From Triatoma infestans (lineage: Eukaryota > Arthropoda > Insecta > Hemiptera > Reduviidae), in contig JAAEAF010003787.1 in NCBI GenBank assembly GCA_011037195.1, positions 1-64,000 on the forward strand: 64,000 nt of DNA. The letters run 5' to 3'. Positions within the stretch are counted from its first letter, which is position 1. Each line of letters begins with the position of its first letter. The notes under the pieces are model-generated. The model searched no databases, had not been told where the DNA came from, and saw only the letters and a list, made by a program, of their open reading frames with translations. This document shows, in pieces, positions 21,346 to 33,084 of the stretch. The translations under genes were made by a program, and so were the position numbers.

Positions 21346-23087
21346 TAATACATTGTAACTGTGAGTTATTAGAGATGTTTCTTTGTTACTAAATGCCCTT
21401 TAGTTAAGGACAATCAGTTCAGCGCAACTGTTACAGGCACTGTATTATCCTGGAAGAAGTTGGAAAGCAAATGTGCGTTCCAGACACTTCGAAGTTTCAA
21501 TTGATAGGAAAAGAAAGAAAACCTAGGATTCATGAAATAATAGTAACGCACTTATTGATTTCAGAGTTTGAAAAAAATCCGTTTTGACTAGTAAAGAAAT
21601 AAATGGAGTTGTAGTTTAAAGATATTTGAATATAAAATTTGTACCGTTTCTGATAATTAAATTCGCTGAAGTATTTAAAGATATGTTCATTGATAGTATT
21701 AGTATTTGTTTGGATTAGAAAGTGTAGAACTGTTCTGTGGTATTTAAGAATAGTGAAAGAATTGAAAGAACCAAGTGTTTGACTAGAGTGTACAAATAGA
21801 TTATGCGAAGCTGACCTAGGATATAGTTGGACATGTAGTGGTGGGCGCATGAACTTGTGGGAGGTCGTGAAGAATGCTGTTTCCAGCTCCTTCGCAGTAC
21901 AGGCTCCTCAAGCACCACAACGGAGAGAGGGACACAGTCCTCTACACTCTTGTTAGGTGAACGTAACGGTTCCTTCACGACCTTGTCTAGATCTTACTAT
22001 TTGCTTTCTTTCTCTTTGTATTCTCCAGACTCCTTCCAGACGGAATACACTCTTTCTTCTCGGCTAATTTTCAAACTTTCAACTATCACAGTAGTAGAAA
22101 TTAAATTGAAAGAAATAAAGAAGTTATTTTCACTACTATCATTTTTCATTTAATTTTATAGAAATATATTGCCCACCTTAGACTTTTATTTCTAAATAGC
22201 ATTTTTAACCTTTGTTTAAAATCCACTGTTAGTGAACCTGTCAGCTATGACGGCCACTAAATAAATCACATTGTTTTTGCCCTTTTATTTTTATAAAAAA
22301 GTTTGTACCATTCATTTGTTAAGAGAAAGTTATATGGCATTTTATTTTCTATTTGGCCGTTACATTATTTAATTTTTATTTCTAAAAGTTGAACGTTTAT
22401 CACCTTTGAATATAAATTTTTATTAGGTTACAAAGTCTTATTATATTAACCACTTGATTATTATGTTTAATTTATTCTTAAATTTTCTTAGTGTTTCTTA
22501 ATTTTAAAATCAACATAAAGTTAAAGGATTGATGTTAACCTTTTACTTTAATATAGTGTTGTAGAAATTAAAGGTCTATCTCTGTTATTTTTAAAGGTAA
22601 GTGTTATTTTTTTTTTTTAATTCGTTTTTTTCTTTGTTCTTCTCCGCCACTTACAAAAAATCATTACAAAAATCTCAATTTTTATTCTACTATTGTTAAG
22701 TAAAGTGAACAATAAGCCATTAAAATAATAAGCGAATAAAATTATGTTATTAATTTCTAGTTAATAAAAAAGTTGGTTCAATCACTAAATTCACAAATAT
22801 TAAATTAAATTGTTGAACCCTACTTTTTTACAAATTGATTTTTGAAAAAGATATGACGTAATAAAATCAATATGATCAAGTTGATCGTTACCAATGTCAC
22901 CATCCTTGGAAAATATAAGCAACGTGTCTAGCATTTCCATGTAAAACGAAAGCAAGAAGGACTGCGGTAATACCATGCTGCCGAGACGGTGTTTATCCTC
23001 ACTTGAGTTCACGTTTCATCAGTTCTAAGATGATATGGGATTGCCTAGGCACTTAATGACCTGGGCAGAAATAATAATGAGGGGTTA
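21346..23087. other. No gene recognised
   Basis: Overlapping small open frames on both strands at 21715-22153 and a 70-codon minus-strand frame at 22800-23012 carry no recognisable domain. The rest is AT-rich. Confidence 0.35.
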
Positions 23088-23560
23088 CCGTCATTTGTGT
23101 TGGCGTAGAAAGTAGTGAGTTGGCAAATGTTCTGGCAAGGAAAGGCACATAGGCAGTAACCCTTTTGAAGGATAACTCTTTCCTGAGAGCTCAAAAAAGT
23201 ATATTAAGAGAACATGGGTCAGGAGATACTTCTCAGTACATAGACAGGCTAAGGACATTTCTAGGAAGTTACGACCGGAAAAGATCGGAAGTGTGCATCT
23301 GTCAGAGAAGAAATAGGTTGGCAAAACTAATCATGGGACATTAGATGCAGCGCATCTGAAGAGACTGGGTTCTAGTACACGCTAACGTATACAGATTCTG
23401 GTGATGAGATGGAGGAGACTTCAATACGATTCCCTTCATCCAGAGACTGGGTATTGGAGGAGGAGATATCCTTTTTAGATCCTTCCTTGATCGTGGAATT
23501 TCTTAGAGAAATAGGCTTGGAGGAAGTGCTAGATTGAAAAGTTTTATACTGTTGGCATCC
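23088..23560 (+). pseudogene. Degenerate LINE RNase H tail
   Basis: One frame reads ELANVLARKGT, matching the end of RNase H (NExADxLARKG). Farther on, RNRLAKLIMGH and LKRLG match the segment after RNase H in Jockey-type elements. EETSIRFPSSRDW and FLREIGLEEVLD follow as possible carboxyl-terminal residues. The frame is broken repeatedly. It differs from the other LINE tails here, so it is probably another family. Confidence 0.45.
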
Positions 23561-25478
23561 TGTAGGGGGTTGTAATAGATCGTTTAGGGTCGCAGTTTAA
23601 TAGGAAAAAATAAGTTTACTTTCACAAAAATGGACTCATAAAATTCAAGTAAACATCTTATGAGTATAAACTTTTTTTTCATTATTACAGAATTACAAGT
23701 AATCACAGTATTGTCACTGCTTTCAAACCAAACAGCTTTACTATAGCGCATCAGGTTATCAAACCTGATGTCCTTCAAAATTAGAGATAAGTGTGATGGA
23801 GTTTACCTGTAAATTATATGGAAATCCGCCCACTGCTACGTCATTCAGCACGTCGCATGAAGCATAAGGCACCTACACGCCGCAAGCTATTGAAGCTTAT
23901 CCCATTAGGGAAGATCGAGATCCGCCTCAACAATATATAACCAGAACTAGCTAGATTCAAAACAACTTTTTAAAAAAGTCTTTGAAGAAAGGGTCAACAG
24001 GCAGCAATTTGCCAGTTCAGTCGGGCATTTCTACTTTCAAGCTACCAGTTTTTAATATCACTTCTGAAAAGCCCTTGATGTAGTATTGCTCTTGGTTTAA
24101 TATATCAATCTACTTTTCTCTCCCTGCAGCCCCTTAAAAATCCACTATATAGACAAAGCGATATACGTACATTATATAGATATATATTTTTTCCTACGCC
24201 ATAATTTCGGCTATTCAGACATTCTACGTCGCGCAGTCCAGTATAAAAAAGGCTGCACTCCGAATATTCAGGGACCATGTGAAAACATTCCTGGACCGAA
24301 TAATTTCACACACCCTCCCCCCCCATATACATAGATCTATTTCTTTAGTAATTATGAGGAATAAAAATTGCCCGACAAAGGTTTTTAAGCAGAAAAAGCC
24401 GGGTTCTGTTATTGTCCAGGCGTTAGTTGGTTTTACCTAGGATGCATTGTAGACTTATTAAAGCGACTGTTGTTACTGAGAGGCGTTGATATGAACTCTG
24501 ATTAATAACGCGCTGTAACCTCCCATTTCTCTGCTCAGATTTTCTCAATTACTTGTGCCATTTCAGTTTCAGTTTAACAAATCCTTTTATTCCAAAAAGT
24601 CTCACGACACATACATTGTCATGTTCTATTGCCAGTAGAAACTGAATGTCTTCTACGACCGTCCGCATTCCTTTAGATTAGAATTGCTTCACCATTACTA
24701 ACCATAAAAAAAAAAAAATCTCTTACATATCTAGATAAAAATGAAATTAAGCTTTATTAAGGTCTGTTGGTTTTAAATTGTTCATTAAATGTTTTATAAT
24801 CTAGGAGAAAGGATAAGTTGAAAATAATATTAAGATTATATCACCTCACTAATAAATATGGACCTGGTATACTGGCAGTATCCACAACGGCCCTACTAAT
24901 GGAAACTTTCAAACCAATTCTCTGATATTTATTTTTTTAAATTTATGAGTACTATTTTGTGAAAGTGAATTTCTTTTTTTTTTTTTTTTTGTATTATGTA
25001 GAACAGTTTTAAAAATTCAATTAATACAATTTATTTAGGTTATTACATTATATATTTTTTAGAAACCAATTTGTAATGTTGAGTTCAAACAATTTAATTT
25101 AATATTTGATCCAAAAAAATTAATTAATTTTAGTTTATTGTATACTACAACTGTTTAGCAATTGACTATTGGTTTTTAAATTGAGGTTAGATTTTTTTTG
25201 TTTTTTTTAACATATCAGGAATTTGTATTTATAATAGAATTAATTAAGTAAAATAATTTTATCCTTGGATTAGCTGCACAAGGAGTTCAAGTGTGAATAA
25301 GCAATTTTTACAGTAAAATCAAAATCTAGTGTTGAACATGACCTATTTTTCCCAGAAATATGAATAATAAGGAACTGTACTTACAGTTACACTAAGTAAT
25401 GGTAAACAAACGGGTAGTTTAGAATTAATTTTGACGTCATAGATTCCCCAGAACTAGAAATCAAATTTTATGGAAATA
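23561..25478. other. No gene recognised
   Basis: 23810-24060 is less AT-rich than its surroundings but shows no frame I recognise. A poly-T run lies at 24974-24990. 25477-25478 is the TA target of the mariner element. Confidence 0.4.
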
Positions 25479-26392
25479 CGAGGTGTGTAAATTAAGTAAT
25501 GAGACTGACTTTCTAGTGTTCGATCTGGGCAACACTGGAGACGGGGCGCATGCGTGGGAGGGCAAGTAAACATCTGATACACGTCCAGTGCAAATTTGAA
25601 AATGCTAGAGTTGTTGCACTGTCCGTAGTGACTTTTTTGTGAGCAAGGTTTTTTCAGTGCGTTTTAAAAATGAGTGACATCAATTACGAGCAACGTTGTG
25701 CTATCAGGTTTTGCTTCAGACTTGGGCACAGTGCAACGGAAACGTTTGAAAAACTGTGCCAGGCCTATGGAGACAATGTTTTGTCGAGAGCACAGGTTTT
25801 TTAGGTGGTTTAAGTCGTTTGCAGAAGGAAGGGAATCAATTGAAGACGAGCCTCGCAGCGGAAGGCCTTCATCTTCAAGAACCGACGAAAATGTTGGCAG
25901 AATCCGCGATCTCGTGCGTTCAGATCGTCGTTTGACAGTCCGAATGATCGGCGAAGAGTTGAATTTGACTCACCCAACCGTTCATCAAATTTTGACTAAT
26001 GAATTGGGGATGAGAAAAATTTGTGCAAAAATGGTTCCGAAAAATCTTTCACAAGAGCAAAAAGACATCAGAAAGGAAAGGAGCCTTGACTTTTTGGGAG
26101 CAATTGAAAACGATCCCAATTTTTTGGAACGTTTTTTGTTCCCCAAATTGAAAAATCACCTCAAGGGACGTCATTTTGGAACATTGGAGAATATTCAAAC
26201 AGCCGTAACCGACCAACTGAAGTCTATTCCAGTATCCGAGTTCCAGCACTGCTATGACGAATGGAAGAATCGTCTTCAGCGTTGTGTGGCTTCCCAAGGT
26301 AGTTACTTTGAAGGGGACAATGTTGAATTGTAATTTTATTTGAATAAAAAAATGATAAAAAATCAGTCTCATTACTTAATTTACACACCTCG
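25479..26392 (+). mobile_element. Mariner element, internally deleted, with perfect 30-bp TIRs
   Basis: Terminal repeats CGAGGTGTGTAAATTAAGT... (25479-25508) and its exact reverse complement (26363-26392) are flanked by TA on both sides, the Tc1/mariner target duplication. At 914 bp it is about 370 bp shorter than a typical 1.28-kb mariner. The loss lies within the transposase catalytic region. Perfect TIRs suggest fairly recent mobility, in trans. Confidence 0.97.
25670..26333 (+). pseudogene. Mariner transposase, frameshifted and lacking the catalytic domain
   Basis: Mariner transposases bind the TIRs through an amino-terminal helix-turn-helix pair and cut through a D,D34D domain. The protein start is ATG at 25670 (MSDINYEQRCAIRFCFRLG). 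An extra T in a six-T run at 25797-25802 puts a stop just after AQVF; sequence resumes in another frame at RWFKSFAEGRESIEDEPRSG. The linker and second helix-turn-helix (IGEELNLTHPTVHQIL) are intact. The text then jumps from NDPNFLERF directly to LFPKLKNHLKG, removing WVPHxL-to-DFFLFP sequence with all three catalytic aspartates. The carboxyl end (WKNRLQRCV...) is complete. It cannot catalyse transposition. Confidence 0.95.
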
Positions 26393-27455
26393 TATATTAA
26401 AAAAAAAAATGTTAATTTTTATCGTATATCGTATATGTGCATTTTGTAAACTAAGTTAAAAAATCCCGAAAAACATACGAACATATTCGATAAGGAACTT
26501 CCGGTTAAGCGTTTTTTCTTCAAGTTAGTAGTTTTAGCATTCTTTCTAGTGTATGCTTTAGCATAATATTTATATTATAGAGGCGGTAAACCATACAATG
26601 GTACGGAGTGGTACATTAGAGAAAAGCTTCACGTTATGGTTTAGCCAGAAAATGGTTCAAATGAAAGTGATTGATACTTTTAAAGCTTTCAAAATTAACT
26701 GCTTGAGTTTTTAAATCGAGTAGCAAAATTGTAGGCCTTTGGGAAATGCCGTTATGTTTAATGTGCTATGTAAACTTGTTAAATTCAAGTTTTTCCTATT
26801 TCAAAAACTTGTTTCATATTTGACAAGATCGTAATTTCTCCTCTTACATAATAATTAATGGAAGGTAAAAATTGGAAGGCTTTTTCTTGATTTTATTTAT
26901 TAGGGTGGGACTAAATCAATGAGCGATTTAAATTACATAATTGAAACTAATTGTTCTATAATAGAAAGATCACGTTTTGTCTATATTCGAGTTTGCTATG
27001 TTCTATGTCGTTTTTTAAATAAGTTCTTAATCTTAGTGAGTTTTTATACTAGTAATGAGTAAAAGTTTGAGTGATTTTGTGTTATTATTGGGGGAGAAAG
27101 CAGGAGATTCATAGCTAATAATATTCACCATGAAATGTGCCAAATAGAGCGTGTTGTTATAGTATCAATACTTGCTGCATAAACATGTTTTAAAAAATTT
27201 GCAAGATCGATAATAAGCCGGGTTCTTGAGCACTTGTAATTCTCAAATTTTGAGGAAATTTTGAGGGAAGAGGCAGGATCCGGTTACAAGTTTTCGATAG
27301 CTCTCGTCTGAAGTGTTCCGCATGAATTGCTTTCAGATGTAAAGAACATAGATGGTTGAACACTTTTGCAAAATATTTTCAACATCCAATTCAGTTTTTT
27401 TAAAAAGTATAGTCAATTTCAATAAAAAATGCATTTGGTATTTTATCCGTTGTAG
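26393..27455. other. No gene recognised
   Basis: AT-rich sequence without recognised repeats or coding potential. Confidence 0.4.
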
Positions 27456-27607
27456 CATGCGTATTTCTTTTATTCCTGACCGGTTTCGGATTTTCATCCA
27501 TTTTAGAGTAAATTTATCAAGTTAGTGCAGAGAGTTTAGTCAACAAACCAACAAGTGTCGAGTGTAACAGGAACATTGTGTTGACGTGCTCTCTGCATGA
27601 ATTTGAT
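27456..27607 (-). repeat. Family Z repeat with decayed hammerhead core and 28-bp stem
   Basis: It shares GCATGCGTATTT, CCTGACCGGTTTCGGATTTT and CATCCA with 43051-43193. On the minus strand the ribozyme core is broken: CTGACGA is replaced by CTAAAA, while stem II, GAAA, stem III (ACCGGT) and C remain. An inverted repeat (27516-27544 with 27580-27607) encloses a 35-base loop. Confidence 0.6.
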
Positions 27608-29739
27608 ATATGTTATCCAGCATTGCGGACCCATCCATGTATTCAATTTAAAAATCATAATACTATTAACAGGGGGGTATCGTCCATATACTGATCTAAA
27701 AAATCTACAAAACTCCATGCTTTTCGTTTTTGAGATTTCGAAGAAGTAATGGATTGAAAGTTCAAACTCATGCACATTCTGTTTTGGCTGAACGATACTC
27801 TATACTAGGAAGAGAGGAACTAAAGCATTGTTACAGCAGGACAGTGCTAGACCTAGATATAGTCAAATGAATTGAATTATAGTAAAAATAAGTTGAAATC
27901 AAAAATTATTCTGCAGGAACTTAAATAATCTCTCCTTTCATATGCAACATAGACCTTTCCTTACTTTGTAAGATAAACGTTTCCAAACTGAGAGGAATTG
28001 GAAATCGGGTGTAAGGAGTTTTTATTGTTGCCATAGCAGAGATGTCATACGCTATGCGAGAGGTACACGAGATTCACTCGCTCCTGAATGAAATATTTAA
28101 ATAGTTAAATATTTATTTTATTTTGAATAATGTAGATTTAAAAAATCTGGTAAAAAAATTAAATTTTCTAATTCTGTTTTAAAGATTGATTTTCCAATTT
28201 TAGATTATCAGTACTCTGTGATTTTATTATTATTATTATTATTATTTATATACTATATAAAATAATAATAATAATAATAAAATAACATTTGACCATTATA
28301 TTTAAAAAACAAAGCAAACAAAACTTAAAATAATAAGATGTGAAATTTTAAGCAAAGCATTGTTTCAAAATATTAACTGCTTAAATTTCTTCAAATTTCT
28401 TTAGTAATTCAATATGTATTTGGAGAAAGATTTTCTCATAATAAGAACGAGTTTTTGAAGTTTAACTAAGAGTTTTGTGGGATTAATCGTTTATGAAAGT
28501 AATTGCTTAGTTAAATTAGCTTTAGCGTCGTAGTCCATTGCACTGTGAGATAACCAACAGATAACAGGCTCTCATTATTAATTGATTTCATGAACATTGT
28601 CTACACAATTATAAAGGTTATATAAACGAATTAATTGTTTGTAAACTTTCGAGTTATTTAATTAACTTTAACTTGGTAATAATGTTATTTTTTGGAGATC
28701 TTTTCAACAAGTCTCAAAATATAAATTAAATAGTTGCTAAATTATATGTCCAGAAATTAAGATTAACAAAAAATATTAGGTCAAAAGGACACAATTTCTT
28801 AGAAGTTTTATTTCTTACATATAAAGAATTTTATGTAACCTTTTCACAAGTTCTCGAAAATGCATTCATCCGTAAAAATATGCGACTGTTCCAGTTATGG
28901 TGACTAGCTAATAAATCTTAGTAGTTTAACTGGTAATTAAATTCTGTAACTGAAATAAACATGTTTAACCGGCATTGTTGTAACATTTTTATATAATCTA
29001 CTCTTAGTAATTAACAGACAAACACACAAACAAAATTAAATAAGTGTCGAATTTGTTTTTTTTATAGACTTCGACATCTGTAGATTTCGGAATCAGTTCT
29101 CATCACATTATGCCAGCATTTTATGAAGTTGAATTTTATTCGCTGAAACTTTAAATAGTACATCAGTTTGATTATGTATTTGTATATTTCTGCATTAGAG
29201 ATAATTTTTCTCTCTTTCTCTCAACTTTTCCATGTTAAAGGGAACTCCTGTACATTTATTTACAATGAAGCACAATTTCGAAATCTGGACATGAATGCAG
29301 TACTTTCTTATATAGCAGTTAGGAAAAGTAAAAGTGAGCAATATCTTCTCTATTTCCAGAATTATAAGAGCTGCAAACAATTCGCTAAGAAATAAAAGTT
29401 TCTAAGCAGAGATTGCAGTGACAAACCAAGTCGATGTGGCTGCTCAATTTCATTGAATTGCTAAAGAACAAAGATTACTAATCAATCTTCATAAGACAAC
29501 CTCTAGTCAAACAAGACAAATGTTAGAAACTAAAATAAATAGTGCACACAAGACGAAGAAGAAGAAGAATGAAAGATGCACAAATTCAATAAATAGGACA
29601 TTTAAATGAAACTATTTTAATAAACTAAGTATAATGGGTTTGTGAAGGAGAGAAAATGGTTTGGTTTAGATGAATAAAGTAGAAGTGAAGTGAACACTGT
29701 ATAATTTAAAAGCAACACTAACTGCCTGGGCTTAACACT
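27608..29739. other. No gene; one large AT hairpin
   Basis: The bases 28222-28284 form a (TTA)n/(TAA)n palindrome. Other open frames (29168-29395, 27536-27775) are unremarkable. Confidence 0.45.
28222..28284. repeat. Palindromic (TTA)n-(TAA)n microsatellite
   Basis: TTTTATTATTATTATT..., a short ATATACTATATA centre and ...AATAATAATAAAA are mirror complements able to form a hairpin of about 25 pairs. Confidence 0.85.
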
Positions 29740-29930
29740 AAAATATATAGAATGGTAGTGAGAGGTAATGGTTGATGACGCGTAGTGACTGGGAACTCTG
29801 CTACAAGACTGCTATATCCCCGTCGCTGGATTTAAGCAGTTTCTCCTACTCTAATCCGAGAGAGTGGCCTGTCATTTTTGTCTCTCTCTCTCTCTCTCTC
29901 TCTCTGCTATGGATCCCTCTCTTTGGACCC
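29740..29930 (+). repeat. Relative of the 17430 MITE plus (TC)n run
   Basis: TGCCTGGGCTTAACACT, ATGGTAGTGAGAGG, CTAATCCGAGAGAGTGG and a 30-base TC run match the centre and right arm of the 17430-17762 element in order. No left arm is visible. Confidence 0.5.
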
Positions 29931-30019
29931 TATTACAACCAGTTTTCAAAGACCATAGATGTGATTATGCAGGATTCCCAGGAAATTTAAGATAATTTGC
30001 TCCCCCAACTAGCTCAGAT

Positions 30020-30330
30020 ACCCCTTTGTCAATGCCGACGTCATCAATAAATTCTTCAGTAGCCACCGGGATTGCCCCCCCGAGAGCCGAACCATAGACC
30101 GTGAACTACAAAGTTTCTTTTTCCAAATTCGTGTAGCAACTTTTCTTGGAGAAAGTTAATGCACTTCTCATAAATCGCTCTCTTTTCGTGATTGTTCCGC
30201 TTGGCCTGGTCTGGATCGTTATTTTCATACCTAATCGTAGGTGTCACAACTAACGCAGGTGGACTGTTTTTATCGAATGTGACTATAACTGCGTATCTTG
30301 AGGCGCCGTCCGTGTCAACACCGTAGACCT
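30020..30330 (-). pseudogene. Carboxyl-terminal fragment of a LINE-like reverse transcriptase protein
   Basis: The minus strand encodes RYAVIVTFDKNSPPALVVT, PTIRYENNDPDQA, EKRAIYEKCINFLQEKL and VVHGLWFGSRG. This order (PTxRxE, EKxxIYExC, GLxFGxRG) is a block I know from the carboxyl ends of many reverse transcriptase-like proteins of aphids and other animals. A run of seven G at 30075-30081 shifts the frame; the next residues (AIPVATEEFIDD) continue in another frame. No RT catalytic motif is present. Confidence 0.6.
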
Positions 30331-31037
30331 CCTTATAGCATGCATATCTTTTTTCCTGTCATAATTTGATGACCCTACGTTGGACACTATGGTGTCGACG
30401 AGTGACGAGGAGTATGTTGTTTAAGCATTTTCCCAGCACAAAGGCTGGAGTTTCGGTCTCTCTTCCGCATTTGCCAATAAACCAGAGGACACATAGAAAT
30501 AAAATCTAATGTGAGAAACTCACGCGACTTTTTCTTACAGCAGCTCACATAGTTATTATTGTCATATTTTTTTTCTAAACGTTTAGCTGTACCTACATCA
30601 ATATTATTTACAGTTGGAAGCATTTAAACCATAATTTAACAACTTCTTTGATTGAAGCGATCCTCCCAGGTGTTCTTCCCAACTTGTTTAAAAACAGTTT
30701 CTCAAATAAAAGTGATAGATCTAAATGTAGATACACACAAAGATTAAAGAAAATCGTAGGTTTGATAAAATCGCAAAAGTACTGAAAATACAGAATCGCA
30801 AAAGTATCCATTCAATAAAATTGACTTCCGATTCACGGATTTTAAGTCAAACCTTACTCCCTAAATAAATATCGTTTCAACTTTTTAGGATTTTCATCCC
30901 CTTCACTCTATTTCTCACTCTCAGGTAATAATTCTCGAAGATTCTCCACTTAAGCACACTTGATTTTCAACTTCTACTAACCTTTTCATTCTGATCTGTA
31001 ATTTTCATTTTAAATTTCTATATTTTTACCTTCTATG
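30331..31037. other. No gene recognised
   Basis: Two minus-strand open frames (30387-30623 and 30608-30811) show no known motif. The first could extend the preceding element, since it lies upstream on the same strand. Confidence 0.3.
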
Positions 31038-31275
31038 TGAAAGTAAGGGAAAGAAATATAGCTAAGTGGTTAGCGTACTGGACCCGGGTTCGAGTCCAGC
31101 TGAGCTACCCTTAGATTTTTTCTTCCTAGGAGCCTCTACAGCTCACTTTCCGGTGATGGACAGTGTTGTCTGTAACGAGAGAACACTGTCCGGAGTTCGG
31201 CAGTGCACTGAGAAGGCTCCGGGCGCCTTCAAAGACCATAGTAGATGTTGACACGCCTTAAATTAAAAAATAAAA
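31038..31275 (+). mobile_element. tRNA-derived SINE, family S2
   Basis: TATAGCTAAGTGGTTAGCG is A-box-like and GGGTTCGAGTCC is a B box, though the anticodon arm is shortened. The body has TAGGAGCCTCTACAGCTCA, GCACTGAGAAGGCTCC and TGTTGACACGCCTT, ending in an A-rich tail. Minus-strand relatives are at 32.0-32.3 kb and 38.6-38.9 kb. Confidence 0.8.
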
Positions 31276-31484
31276 AAATATGTGAAAATAGACTGAATCG
31301 TACGGGTGAAAATACGTTTTTTCGACCTCTGTAAGGACGACATTATAATGGTAATAGGAAATGATAGTGATTGGTGAAAATAGTAAATTGAGGACACACG
31401 AACCGTCACTATATACATAAAATTTATATTTGAAAGATTTACCTATTAAGGGGAGAAGTGTAATGTGGAAACCTCCAATCCCAT
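31276..31484. other. No gene recognised
   Basis: A short AT-rich stretch with an 88-codon minus-strand frame of no recognisable content. Confidence 0.35.
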
Positions 31485-31870
31485 AATTATGAACCGCGGG
31501 AGATTTATTTGACCTCTCAATCAAGCAGATTCATACTAATGGATTCATACTTAAGCATAACCAGCTTGAAAGTCACATTATAACTGACATTCAACAAAAC
31601 CACTACTACAGAGTGGTGGATGCTAAAAAACGGATTTTTATATGATGTTAAGAAAATGAGGAAAGCGATCAGAAAAATTCTATAAAATATATCTTCATGC
31701 CAAAAAATTTACACCAATTTCGCAAATACAAATTTTTGTCATGGTTTATGGAGATGGCTTGCTTCTATATCGCTGGTGACAAAACTAGCTTAATATCTCG
31801 TCAATGTACTAATTAGAAGAAACACATTTTTCGTCAAGTTCGTGTCGAGACTTGTTTCTCACATAAAGTC
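31485..31870 (+). repeat. Dispersed repeat family Y, copy 1
   Basis: It begins TTATGAACCGCGGGAGATTT and matches 35100-35458 over most of its length (for example AACCAGCTTGAAAGTCACAT, CCACTACTACAGAGTGGTGG, TTGTCATGGTTTATGGAGAT, TATCTCGTCAATGTACTAAT). A deletion near 31628 removes about 20 bases present in the other copy. Confidence 0.8.
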
Positions 31871-32003
31871 TTACATCACACTGATTGATACATTCAATGT
31901 TTAGGTGCCGAAACCGTTCCCATAAATTATGTACAATTAACATAAAAAAAATCGTACCACGGAATACTGTCATCAATCAAAACCACAATAATCAAAGGAA
32001 TCC
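31871..32003. other. No gene recognised
   Basis: Short AT-rich spacer. Confidence 0.35.
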
Positions 32004-32268
32004 TGTTTTTTTTTTATGTTTATTATGGCGCGTCAATGTTTGAGGTCAAATGAGGCGCCCTTAGCCCTGCTCAGTGCTTTGCTGCCTCCAGTCAATGTTC
32101 ACTCTTTACACGCAACATTGTCCAGTAGAATGAGCTGAAGAGGCTCCCACAGTCTCTTGGCTTTCGTAATCAAACGAGAAAATCAAAGAATAAGTACTGC
32201 TGGTCTCGAAACCGGAACCTTCGCGTCTTAAGTCCAGTACGCTACCAATGAACTAATCCGCTCCTAAT
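32004..32268 (-). mobile_element. tRNA-derived SINE, family S2
   Basis: Reading the minus strand, GATTAGTTCATTGGTAGCG and GGTTCCGGTTTCGAGACC are A and B boxes at normal spacing. The body shares GAGCCTCT, GCACTGAGCAGGGCT, GGGCGCC and TTGACGCGCC with the 31.0-kb copy. Confidence 0.8.
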
Positions 32269-33084
32269 TTTAGAACCAAGATAAAGTTGTTATCTTTTAC
32301 ATGTTCTTAATTTCTGTCAATTTATTAAACATATACGATACAGCGGAATAGGCACTGAGGATCAACCAAGCGTAAAAAAAGACAAATCTTAATTAACCTT
32401 ATTACTGTTTATTAAATAAAGTTTCTGAAAAAAAAAAAATCAACTTGACACCATTTCTTCTAGTTTTCAATTGATTAACTGTCATCAATAAAGCCTTATT
32501 ACTATCGAGGAGGTATCAAACAAAATACGGTAAACTGAGAAAATGTGATAATAGATCCTTAAAACAAAACCTTCTGAAAAGTCACACTTTCAATTATCTG
32601 ATTTTCACCAAAATCTTCATTATACTGAAGATTATATATATATATCGGCTAACCTCAAAAAATATAATTCGTTTCGTAACAACGGGAACAAAACTTGTAT
32701 TTCCGATGAGAACTCAATCTCATTAAAAAAAAAAACTACTCGATTGCAATATTATGCATCTACTATATTTAATTAATAACTATAGAGATTACTTTATTTA
32801 ATTAATAAGATTAGAATAATTTTAGCAGTATAACATTTTATAACAATGATATATAAATTTATTATTTTCTGATCACTATTTATTGCATTTTAAATTGTAG
32901 ATCATTATTGTAATTTATTTAAGAAAAAGGGTCCCAGATATTAAGATTAGTCTCTCTGTTTATTACTTAAATATTTCAGACAATTACTAAATTAGTAAAG
33001 GTTAATAATAAGATTAACTTTGTTTACTGTAAAATTCATCTTTAATCTCTAAAAAAATTATTTCAAGTATAAAAATCCATTAAT
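32269..33084. other. No gene recognised
   Basis: Strongly AT-rich; a TA run near 32634-32645. Nothing else seen. Confidence 0.4.
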
